Virus record (IMG/VR): IMGVR_UViG_3300037296_000043
Coordinates: 1 to 35,578 of that record
DNA: 35,578 nucleotides
DNA from: a virus
Direction: 5' to 3' (one strand)
The first letter of the stretch is position 1; each line of letters starts with the position of its first letter. Both the position numbers and the translations under genes were made by a program. Of this stretch, positions 8,709 to 17,200 are shown one piece after another. The notes under the pieces were generated by a model, which saw nothing but the letters and a program-made list of their open reading frames with translations, ran no database searches and was not told the origin of the DNA.

Positions 8709-9413
8709 ATGGCAACTACAAAGCGATTGATTGAAAGTGCACTGCGGAGCATAGGCGTCCTGGCCAGCGGGGAAGAAGCAAAGCCCGCTGAATTGCAGGA
8801 CGCTTTGTTGTATGCAAAGCAGATGCTGGACAGCTGGACGAACGAAACCTTGCTTGTGCCTGCACTGATACACGAGCAGTTTGATCTGACCGAGCAAAAC
8901 GCATTCACCATTGGGCCGGGTGGCGACTTTGATACCGTGCGGCCGACCCTGATTGAGAAGCTGAATATCCGGGAAGCATCCGGGCACCAGGTACCCGTTG
9001 AAATTGTCGGGCTCAATACGTGGTCTGACATTCCCATCAAGAACAACGTGCAAACATTCCCGCTATACGCCTACTACACGTCTGGAAGCCCGCTTGGCAC
9101 CTTGCGGTTCAGTGCTGTTACCGCGGCAGGCAATAAGCTGGTGATGGTCAGTTCAAAGCCCATTCAGGATCTGCCAGAGCTGACAGAAGAAGTAGAGTTT
9201 CCGCCAGGGTATGAGCGTGCAATCCGCCTTGGCCTGGCCATGGAGCTGGCGCCGGAGTACGGCAAGCCATTTGACCAAGTAATTGCACTGCAATACTCGC
9301 AAGCCCGCAAGATCCTAAAGCGCACCAACAGTTCAACCAGGCTTCGTGATCTGCAGGTAGACCCGGCACTGTTACAGCCGAGGGGATACGACATTTACAA
9401 CGGGCCAGGCTAA
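8709..9413 (+). CDS. Head-tail connector / tail accessory factor, P22 gp4-like
   Basis: The 234-residue protein opens with a helical segment (LIESALRSIGVLASGEE..ELQDALLYAKQMLDSW) typical of gp4 and gp6-type adaptors. It also carries the family motif FPPGYERAIRLGLAMELAPEYG. In P22, twelve gp4 copies bind the portal after packaging and hold DNA in the head. P22 gp4 is about 166 residues, so this version is longer. Its stop overlaps the next start (TAATG), coupling it with the gp10-like hub. Confidence 0.8.
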   Translation: MATTKRLIESALRSIGVLASGEEAKPAELQDALLYAKQMLDSWTNETLLVPALIHEQFDLTEQNAFTIGPGGDFDTVRPTLIEKLNIREASGHQVPVEIVGLNTWSDIPIKNNVQTFPLYAYYTSGSPLGTLRFSAVTAAGNKLVMVSSKPIQDLPELTEEVEFPPGYERAIRLGLAMELAPEYGKPFDQVIALQYSQARKILKRTNSSTRLRDLQVDPALLQPRGYDIYNGPG

Positions 9414-10798
9414 TGATTCGACCAATCCAGTGGGCAACCGGCAGTAACCAGACTCGATCCGAGGCAGCAAACGGTTCCCGGCTGGTTAATCTGTACGCCG
9501 AGGCATTGCCGCCAGACAGCAAAACGTCCGTTGCTTTGTACGGTACGCCCGGGACAAACCCATTTTCCCGGTTACCCACTGCACCGGTTAAAGCGCTGCA
9601 CACTTTCAAAGATCAGCTGTACGCCGTTACTTCGTCTCGCTTGTACCGGATAGATAAGTTTGGGGCATACACAGATCTGGGTGAAGTAGATCAATCAGGG
9701 CCGGTATCCGCCGCCACAAATGGCATTGATCTGTTGTTTGTTGATGGGGCAAAGGGATACGCCTACAGTGCAGCCGATGGATTGCGCCAACTATCAGGCG
9801 ACGGCTGGTATCCGGCATCAACCGTGACCTACCAAGACGGCTATTTCATTTTCAACAGAGCCGGTACCGGGCAGTTCTTTATCTCTGACCTGCTATCCGT
9901 TGATTTTGACCCATTGAAATTTGCCACCGCCGAGGGATCCCCCGACGATGCCGTTGCCGTGTTGTCAGATCACCGGGAGCTTTGGGTTTTTGGTACCGAT
10001 TCAATCGAGGTCTGGTACAACAGCGGTGGCGCTGATTTCCCGTTTGAGCGAATGCAGGGCGCCTTTATAGAAAAAGGGTGCGGTGCGGCACAAACAGCGC
10101 AGAAGCTGGACAACTCCGTTTTCTGGATGGGCAACGACGGCATTGTGTACCGCGCGTCCGGTTACCAGCCAATGAGGATCAGCACACACGCCATAGAAGC
10201 CAGGATGGGCGACGACAACCCGGACGCCTACGCTTACACCTACATTGAGGAAGGGCACGCCTTCTACGTGTTGACGCTCCCAGGCAAGAGCCTGACTCTG
10301 GCGTTTGACGTATCAACCGGGCTTTGGCACGAGCGCAGCCATTACTATTGGGGCCGGCATCATGCCGCCTGTTACGTTTATGCCTACAACCGGCACATGG
10401 TGGGAGACTTTCAAAATGGCTTGGTTTACGCCATGGCTCTCAACATCTACACCGATGACGTTGACGAGATCCTACGCATTGCGATATCGCCGCCAGTGCA
10501 CGCCAACCGGCGCCGGGCAGTAATGCACTCCTTAGAACTGGATATGGAAAGCGGTGTCGGCCTGGTAACAGGACAGGGCAACAATCCGCAGGCCATGCTG
10601 CAATGGTCTGACGATGGCGGTAAGACGTGGAGCAATGAGCACTGGGCAGCGATAGGGAAAGTGGGCGAATACCTTACACGAGTTCTGTGGAACCGATTAG
10701 GCATGTTCCGCCAGCGCCAGTACAAAGTGCAGATCAGCGATCCTATTCCCGTGGTCATTTTGGGAGCGTATGCGGAGGTCATAAGTGTCGATAACTAG
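9413..10798 (+). CDS. Tail hub / packaged-DNA stabilisation protein, P22 gp10-like
   Basis: The 461-residue protein matches P22 gp10 in length (472) and in order. Landmarks are the N-terminal SRLVNLYAEALP and YGTPGTNPF, then repeated beta-propeller-like strands (VLSDHRELWVFGTDSIEVW; VFWMGNDGIVYRASGYQPMRIS). Six copies would extend the tail below gp4 and carry the needle. It overlaps the gp4-like gene by its ATG and the needle-like gene by 14 bp. Confidence 0.88.
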   Translation: MIRPIQWATGSNQTRSEAANGSRLVNLYAEALPPDSKTSVALYGTPGTNPFSRLPTAPVKALHTFKDQLYAVTSSRLYRIDKFGAYTDLGEVDQSGPVSAATNGIDLLFVDGAKGYAYSAADGLRQLSGDGWYPASTVTYQDGYFIFNRAGTGQFFISDLLSVDFDPLKFATAEGSPDDAVAVLSDHRELWVFGTDSIEVWYNSGGADFPFERMQGAFIEKGCGAAQTAQKLDNSVFWMGNDGIVYRASGYQPMRISTHAIEARMGDDNPDAYAYTYIEEGHAFYVLTLPGKSLTLAFDVSTGLWHERSHYYWGRHHAACYVYAYNRHMVGDFQNGLVYAMALNIYTDDVDEILRIAISPPVHANRRRAVMHSLELDMESGVGLVTGQGNNPQAMLQWSDDGGKTWSNEHWAAIGKVGEYLTRVLWNRLGMFRQRQYKVQISDPIPVVILGAYAEVISVDN

Positions 10799-11507
10799 AG
10801 CGATCAAGGTTAGCCCGCCGCCAATGAGCCTTCCGCTGATAACGGAAAATGGAACACCTACGCGAGCGTTTACCGACTTTCTTTATCAAATGTGGGCGCG
10901 CAGTGGCGGAAACGAAGACAAGCCGGAAGCCGTGAGAGAACAGGCCGGCGCTGCACAGGGTACCGCAAATTCAGCACAGGAATCCGCCAATACCGCACAG
11001 GGCACCGCAGATACGGGCGTCGAAAAGGCCGATACCGCACAGGGCACAGCGGATACGGGAGTAAGCAAGGCCGACACTGCGCAAGACCGAGCCGATGAGG
11101 CTTACAGCCTGGCAGATTTCGGGCAGGTGCCTATTGGCGGTATCATGCCAATAGCTGGGGGGTTCACAATACCGTCGAATTGGGCGCTTTGTGACGGAAC
11201 CAACGGGACGCCAGACCTGCGCGACAGGTTCATCGTTGCAGCAGGCACAATCTACGCAGCAGGAAGCACTGGCGGAAGTGACGAAGCTGAAGTGACCACT
11301 GCCCAAGGGGGATCAGGCAGCACGGCAACCGCAACAGCGTCAATCAGCACCACAACGGCCGGCGCTGCAGCAGGCACTGACGTTACAGCCGTTTTAGGCG
11401 TAACAGCAGGCGGGCATTCGCATAGTATTCCCGACCACAATCACACAGTTACAGTGGCGACAGTGCCGCCTTACTACGCCATGGCCATGATAATGCGCAC
11501 CGAATAG
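10785..11507 (+). CDS. Needle-like tail protein with coiled coil and tail-collar domain
   Basis: The 240-residue product lies in the slot of P22 gene 26 (needle, 233 residues). Residues about 55-105 form a strict heptad series (AQGTADTGVEKAD) that predicts a trimeric coiled coil. Residues about 110-240 are a phage tail-collar domain: GQVPIGGIMPIAGG, WALCDGTNGTPDLRDRF and the terminal HSHSIPDHNHT..PPYYAMAMIMR. P22-type needles plug the tail and pierce the outer membrane; some have a C-terminal knob, which the collar domain would supply. Start is GTG with GGAGG 6 bp upstream. A short side fibre is the alternative. Confidence 0.7.
   Translation: MSITRAIKVSPPPMSLPLITENGTPTRAFTDFLYQMWARSGGNEDKPEAVREQAGAAQGTANSAQESANTAQGTADTGVEKADTAQGTADTGVSKADTAQDRADEAYSLADFGQVPIGGIMPIAGGFTIPSNWALCDGTNGTPDLRDRFIVAAGTIYAAGSTGGSDEAEVTTAQGGSGSTATATASISTTTAGAAAGTDVTAVLGVTAGGHSHSIPDHNHTVTVATVPPYYAMAMIMRTE
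10992..11090 (+). repeat. 42-bp in-frame tandem repeat in the needle coiled coil
   Basis: Two near-identical 42-bp units (10992-11033 and 11034-11075) and the start of a third encode the 14-residue double heptad TAQGTADTGVxKAD. Unit loss or gain would change rod length in steps without breaking the frame. Confidence 0.8.
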
Positions 11508-11520
11508 GAGATTACCGAAC

Positions 11521-11991
11521 GTGACAATGCCTATAGATCGGTCAATAAAGGTGAAGCGCACTTATGACACAAAATTAGTCCGATCTATATTGGCGAACAA
11601 GCGGTTAAAGATGCGAATTTTAGATGCTCCTATAGAAGCCTTTGACCCTGCAAGCCAGGAAAATCTTTATTACCTGGTGTGCAAGCGTGGAGAAACCGCT
11701 ATAGGCATCGTTGTCTTTCACGCCTTCAATAGTCTGGCCTGCTGCCAAGGGCACGTAAACTATCTGCCCGAATACTGGGGGGAGAATCTTCACGAGTACA
11801 CGAAACAAGCTATAAAATGGATGTTTAAAAACACGGATTTTATAAAGGTAGTGGCATTGATTCCCGACTATTACGCCGTTGTTCTGAAGCACGCACTCGC
11901 GGCCGGGATGAGGAAGGAAGGCTATCTAGCCAACGCGGTAATATCCAATGGTAAAGTTGATAACATGACGCTGGTGGGGATTGAGAAGTGA
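11521..11991 (+). CDS. GNAT-like protein, P22 gp14 (DUF2824) position
   Basis: The 156-residue protein looks like a small acetyltransferase-fold protein: GETAIGIVVFHAFNS and LPEYWGENLHEYTKQAIKWMF, then an AGMRKEGYL strand typical of GNAT C-termini. P22 gp14, a DUF2824 protein of unknown function, sits at the same place between needle and ejection genes. No acetyl-acceptor can be inferred. Start is GTG with AGGAG 10 bp upstream; an ATG two codons later is possible but is 16 bp from it. Its stop overlaps the next gene's GTG. Confidence 0.65.
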   Translation: MTMPIDRSIKVKRTYDTKLVRSILANKRLKMRILDAPIEAFDPASQENLYYLVCKRGETAIGIVVFHAFNSLACCQGHVNYLPEYWGENLHEYTKQAIKWMFKNTDFIKVVALIPDYYAVVLKHALAAGMRKEGYLANAVISNGKVDNMTLVGIEK

Positions 11992-12623
11992 GTGATGATG
12001 CAATGGTGACGTTTATTCGCATCCCAAAAAATGCCAGCACGTCCCTTTATGCTTTTTTTGGCAGGGCAAACACTGTCAGAAACGAATACCTGAGCGCAGA
12101 CAATCCTAAGCACCTGAACATATTTGAGTCGTCGCACCAGAGCATATCTGAGCTACAAGAAAACCTTGGCAGTCACGTTTTAGAAAAGCCCGTGTTGGCC
12201 GTGGTCAGAAACCCGTTTGATCGACTGGTATCCATGTACTTCTTTGCTCAGAAGCATGACCTGGGGAAAATATACGACATAGACACTGAAAGTTTCCTCA
12301 GTTTTGCCAGGGGATTTCACCGTTTGAGCAAAGACGCAAACTTTTTCCACGCAATGCCGCAGGTTAAATTTATAGAACATGACCAGAGCTATTGGTTCAC
12401 AGTGGTAAAGTTTGAGAATCTGAAAGAAGGGATCAGGGGCTTCATAGAAGAAAACGGGTTCAATGATTTTTTCGACGTGGATAAGCTGGAAACCCTCAAC
12501 ACTACGGACCATCTTCACTATAGCGACTATTATGATGACGAGACAAAACAGATAGTTAAGAATATGTGGGGGTGTGATTTAGACGCTTTTTCATATTCCT
12601 TTGACGACAGCGGGAATAGGTGA
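11988..12623 (+). CDS. Sulfotransferase family protein
   Basis: The 211-residue protein has both PAPS-binding signatures of sulfotransferases. The 5'-phosphosulfate loop is RIPKNASTSL (residues 11-20, Lys14, Ser17-Thr18-Ser19). The 3'-phosphate motif is VVRNPFDRLVSMY with Arg74 and Ser82. The family moves sulfate from PAPS to a hydroxyl or amine, commonly on a sugar. The target here is unknown; host surface glycan or a virion component are guesses. It is not a P22 gene: it is inserted between the gp14- and gp7-like genes, coupled to the former by GTGA. The base composition is somewhat AT-richer than the flanking genes, consistent with acquisition as a moron. Confidence 0.8.
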   Translation: MSDDAMVTFIRIPKNASTSLYAFFGRANTVRNEYLSADNPKHLNIFESSHQSISELQENLGSHVLEKPVLAVVRNPFDRLVSMYFFAQKHDLGKIYDIDTESFLSFARGFHRLSKDANFFHAMPQVKFIEHDQSYWFTVVKFENLKEGIRGFIEENGFNDFFDVDKLETLNTTDHLHYSDYYDDETKQIVKNMWGCDLDAFSYSFDDSGNR

Positions 12624-12626
12624 TTT

Positions 12627-13388
12627 ATGGGTATTGGAGCAGCAATAGTAGGAAGTGCAGTTGTTGGTGGCGTAGTTGCCAGCCAATCCGCAAGCAAGCA
12701 AGCCAAAGCCGCAGGACAGGCAACCGATGCCCAAGTTGCATCAAATGCAGAAAACATAGCCTTCCAGAAAGAAGTATTTGCTCAACAAAGGGAGGACAAC
12801 GCGCCGTGGCGTGAAATTGGAGCTGACTCTCTTAAAAGACTTGAGCAAGGTATTGCGTCCGGCGATTACGATCCCGGAAAATTAAATTTGAGCGAATTTA
12901 GCTTTGATTTTAAAGCAGACCCAGGCTATCAATTCCGAAAACAGGAAGGCATTAACGCACTGGATGCCAGCGCATCCGCAAGGGGCCGGCTGCAATCTGG
13001 AGCTCAATCCAGAGCGGTATCTCGTTATGGTTCTGACTTAGCCAGCCAGGAGTACGGAAATGCTTTTAATCGCAGCCTGGCGGAATACCAAAACGAAACA
13101 AGCCGAACAATGGCTGAATACAACAGTGGTGCAAGTCGCAAACAAGGAAACTTTAACCGCCTGGCGTCACTGGCTAACGTAGGTCAGGTTGCCAACAGCG
13201 CAGACCAGGCGGCGCGCAGCAACATGGCGTCAAACGTAAGTGCCAGTACAACCGCTTCCGGAAACGCTATTGCTCAGGGTGCGATCAACAAAGGCAACGC
13301 ACGGGCCAGTGCTTACCAGGGTATTGGGCAGTCAGTTAACCAGGGTATGCAAAACTACCTGCTTTACGACGCATTGGGGACAGGTTGA
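12627..13388 (+). CDS. DNA ejection protein, P22 gp7-like
   Basis: The 253-residue protein starts with a glycine-zipper hydrophobic segment (GIGAAIVGSAVVGGVVA) and then long Gln/Ala/Ser-rich helices. The block DPGYQFRKQEGINALDASAS..SGAQSRAVSRYGSDLASQEY is characteristic of gp7-type ejection or DNA transfer proteins. P22 gp7 (229 residues) leaves the capsid with the DNA and helps form the conduit across the periplasm. It is followed one base later by a second ejection gene. Confidence 0.8.
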   Translation: MGIGAAIVGSAVVGGVVASQSASKQAKAAGQATDAQVASNAENIAFQKEVFAQQREDNAPWREIGADSLKRLEQGIASGDYDPGKLNLSEFSFDFKADPGYQFRKQEGINALDASASARGRLQSGAQSRAVSRYGSDLASQEYGNAFNRSLAEYQNETSRTMAEYNSGASRKQGNFNRLASLANVGQVANSADQAARSNMASNVSASTTASGNAIAQGAINKGNARASAYQGIGQSVNQGMQNYLLYDALGTG

Positions 13389-13389
13389 T

Positions 13390-14277
13390 ATGGCTAACCA
13401 ATTTGGTATTGATCTGGGCCAGATGTACCGCACTTCCGAAGCTATAAAGGGATCCCGGCAGACTCGAAAAAGTAATGAACTGACAATGCAGTTGGACAAA
13501 AAGGACAGGGAAAGCGCTCGCCAAAGAGGCCAAACGCTCAACCAATTGCGCTCCCGCGTAGCCGCAGGTGGTGACGATGGTGAAACCGCAGAGCGTGAGC
13601 TTATTGCTTTTGCACCAGAAGAAGCCACCAAGTTGCAGGAAGCGTTTAAAAACATGGATGATCGCCAGCGCACAGAAATGGAAGACAAGGTGGAAACCCT
13701 GGGCCGTATTGCCGCGTTTGTCATGGACGGAGGAACGCCGGAGGAACAAAGCCAGCGTTACCAGCGTGCGCGGACAAACATAAGCCCGGAAATTGCCGCC
13801 AATATGCCAGAAGAATACGATCCCAACTTTGTGCAAATGGGCCTGGCCCGCGCGCGTGAGCTGGACGACATGCTGAAAAACCCGGAGAAGATCACTTTTG
13901 GCGGCAAAGATCGTCTATACCAAGATGGTAATATGGTGGAGTCAACCACCAGCAACGCCTTGCTAAAAGCGCAAGCTGGCGGATCTGGCAGTGATTTCAA
14001 ATCAGCCGATGAAAGCCTGATGTTCCGCCAAGCCGGGGAATTGTTGGGCGGTATCTTCGATCAACAGGGCAACCTGCAAAACCTGGACCCGGACCAACGC
14101 TCAAAAGTACAGGCCATTACCACCAGAGCCGCACAGGTGTTCCAGGGCGGCGAAGCAAGCACACGTTCGCAAGCCGTTACGATGGCAGCACGCCAGCTGG
14201 GCATAAGCGTGCAGAACCTTCAGGGTGGCGGTAGTATTAAGGATCGCAACGAATTACTTGAGTTTTACAGCCAGTGA
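13390..14277 (+). CDS. DNA ejection protein, P22 gp20 position
   Basis: The 295-residue product is almost entirely charged helix and Gln-rich, beginning MANQFGIDLGQMYRTSEAIK and with few aromatic residues. It lies directly after the gp7-like gene, where P22 has gp20 (471 residues), so it is shorter. Ejection of the protein with DNA is inferred from order and composition. The open frame extends 50 codons upstream inside the gp7-like gene, but ATG 13390 follows the upstream stop and has AGGT nearby. It is followed by the giant gene after 7 bp. Confidence 0.65.
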   Translation: MANQFGIDLGQMYRTSEAIKGSRQTRKSNELTMQLDKKDRESARQRGQTLNQLRSRVAAGGDDGETAERELIAFAPEEATKLQEAFKNMDDRQRTEMEDKVETLGRIAAFVMDGGTPEEQSQRYQRARTNISPEIAANMPEEYDPNFVQMGLARARELDDMLKNPEKITFGGKDRLYQDGNMVESTTSNALLKAQAGGSGSDFKSADESLMFRQAGELLGGIFDQQGNLQNLDPDQRSKVQAITTRAAQVFQGGEASTRSQAVTMAARQLGISVQNLQGGGSIKDRNELLEFYSQ

Positions 14278-14284
14278 GGTAGTA

Positions 14285-17200
14285 ATGAGCGAAAACCAGC
14301 AGCCTTCCAAGGACCAGTTACTGAATGCGCTTGAGAAGGCGCACCTTGCGGGTGACACCGAAGGGGCAAAGGAGCTGGCCCGCTGGCACAACGAGATTTA
14401 CCAGCCACAACCGGAGCCAGAGATAGCGCAGGAAGGCCCAGGGCTGCCGCCGTTAAACCTTCAGCCTGATACTGGCAGCAAGATTGCCGACGCTGGGCGC
14501 CGTGGACCAGATCCTTCTATTGGTCCCGCAAACGATCCCGCAACTAGCCTGACAGCCGAGGAAATGGCCGCAACGCCGCAACCGTCAGATCAATCAACTG
14601 TGGCAAATACTTCAGAGCAAGTAGCGCTAAACAGGAACCTGCTAAAAGAACAGTTCCCTGAACAATACGAATCGCCTTCAGCAAGCCCGGCAAGATCGAC
14701 TCCCGGAAAGCCAGAGCAGGAATCACCGTCATTTAATGCTGCCCGTGGCGCAGTAGAGCGATCAGGTGATCTTGCGGCCGGTTTAGGCACAAGCATAAAC
14801 ACCGCAGCACAGGCCGCAGAAGATAAATTCGGAGTGGGTGGACTGGTGTGGGATGGCGAAGGCCTGATCCCAAAGTACCTCAATGCACAAGACTACTCTG
14901 ACTTTTTGGCAGAAGGCGGATCAGACCTTGGGGCCGTTGCGACAGACAATCTGAAAAATATTGATGCTGGTTATGTTCCCGAAAACACTTGGGAGTCTGT
15001 TAAGGCAGAGTTTTCGGAAGGTGGCGTTTTTAGCGCAAGCGCCTATGGGGAGGTTTTAGCCTACGGATTTGAGCAGGGAATAAAATCTGTCCCTGATATG
15101 GTTGCCGTCACTTTGTCGCTTCCCGCTTATGTGATTGCACGATCTGGTGAAATTGGTGAAACCCGAGCCCAAAATAAGGGCAAAGAAAAAGCTGAATTGA
15201 CCGACATAGTTGAGGCCGCGCCCTTTGCGCTCGGTTCCGCCATATTGGAAAGAATTGGCGCAAGAGGAATAACCCAAGCCGGAGCCGAAGCGTTTGGCGC
15301 AGCAGCCTTAAAGCGTGGAGTCAAAGCAGCTGCAAAGCGTATCGCAGCAGCCGGGGGCTCCGCGACACTGCGAGAGTCAGGAACAGAGTTTGTTCAGGAG
15401 GGCATACTTGAATATCTTGGTGAGCGATTCGGAACCGATGCAAAACTGGATGTTGCCGAAGCGTTTGACCGAGGCCTTGCGGGCCTAGTTGCTGGTGGAA
15501 CCTTTGGTGGTGCAGTGGGCACCAGTGTTGCAACTGGTAGAGAGATCGCCCGGCCATCCCAAGCGGCAGAGTTAGGACAAGCGCTAAACGAGGGTGTCGA
15601 TAACGCCGAGTTTGTGCCGGCAGACCAGGCTGTTACGGATAGTTTGGACCCTTCCCGCGCGCAGGTGGAACAAACACAGGCATCGCAGCGCCCGAGCATG
15701 GCCGAGCTTGTGTCACAAAAGATGAAAGAGCGTGGTTTTGACTTTACGCCGCGACCAGGGCAAATGCCGCCGGGCATTAATGTGCCTTTTCAGCCTGCGC
15801 AGTCACAGCAACAAGAACAAACAGTTCCTGTAGAAACTGAACGCCAACAAAATACAGAACAGCGTGAAAAAGAAATTGTGCCAGAAGAATCGCAAACCCT
15901 GGACGTTTACGCAGAAGTTCAATCAAACGGATCTTACACCGTGCTTACTACGCCAGCCGGGCAACCGTTGGACGTAAGCCCTGCGCAGAATGCGCGCATT
16001 GAGCCCGTAGCCACAAGTGTTCCTATTGAGGCGCATCGTTCACTAAAAACCAACGCAGGCCGTGAGTCTGTAGAAACACTGAAACGCAGCTACAAGAACG
16101 CTGAAGTGTCTGGCCAGCCTGTAACCGGTAACAAAGATCGTTCAAGAAAAATTACTGAGCAAACAAAGAATGCAGAAAAAGGAGAGGTTGGCGGGACTGT
16201 TGGCAGCAAAGCCATAATTAATGGACCTACAGAGCGGATTAGCTTAGATAGTACGCTTAGCCGCACCGGAAAACCAATGCGTGCCACTGGATACCGTGTT
16301 GACGGAATCGACCCAAACAAGCTTTACAGTGGTGCCCAAGTACCCATCCTTGGTGATGGGGTGTATGTTGCCCCCACCGAACAGGATGCCAAGTCATTCT
16401 CTGGAGAAGACAACTCGGTCATTGCCGAGCAAGAGGTCAATCTCAAAAATCCGCTGGTAATCAATTCGGATAGCGAGTGGCGTGCGCTGACTAAAGAAGC
16501 TGGGTGGCAGAGCCCGAACCCCTTTGGACAGTCCGAGGCTGATACCCAGAAAGCGGTCGATGATCTTCGCGCCATCCTGGCAGCCCGTGGGCATGATGGC
16601 GTGGCGGTGTTGTGGAACGACGACACCATTTACGACTTCGACGCAAAAACCGGCAATCGGATCAAGACCCTGCGGAGCGTGTTCAGTAAGCCGCAAGTAG
16701 TACAGTTCAATAACGCCAAATCTGAAGTCCCAATAGTTCGCCGCGAACAAACTACGCTTAAAGAAACAATCGAGGAGGCAGCGACCAATGAACCTACAGA
16801 ACTGGGTGAACAAGGCCCGGATTCACTGGCAGGAGAATCGGCCGAAGTTTTACCAGAGCCTGAAGGCGCAGGGAACACTGGAGCCGATGCTGAAACAGGC
16901 AGCGGAACAAACGTACCAGCAGGTGGACGAGCTGGAGCAAGCCGGGTTCCAGCCGGACGAGGCGTACCAGATGGTACGGGAGAAATACCTGTTTCCCCCG
17001 GGCGAACCGGAGAGCGAGCAGATGGACAACAACGGGCCGGCGATCCTGGACAGCGCGCTACAGACAATGAGCCGGACACTGGAAGTGGAGAACCCGCAAC
17101 CCGAGGATCAGAGGGTAATGTAGATGCGACAGAAAAAGCGGCAAAAGAAGCGCCAACGCCAAAAGGCGCAACGACGCAAAGATCAGAGCCAGCAGGTGAG

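Noticed and set aside
13240-13389. 50-codon upstream extension of the gp20-like gene
   Set aside because: It lies wholly in the gp7-like gene in another frame. The ATG at 13390 directly follows the upstream stop and starts a family-like sequence. The extensions of the frames at 14225, 31447, 32668 and 34641 were rejected for the same reason.
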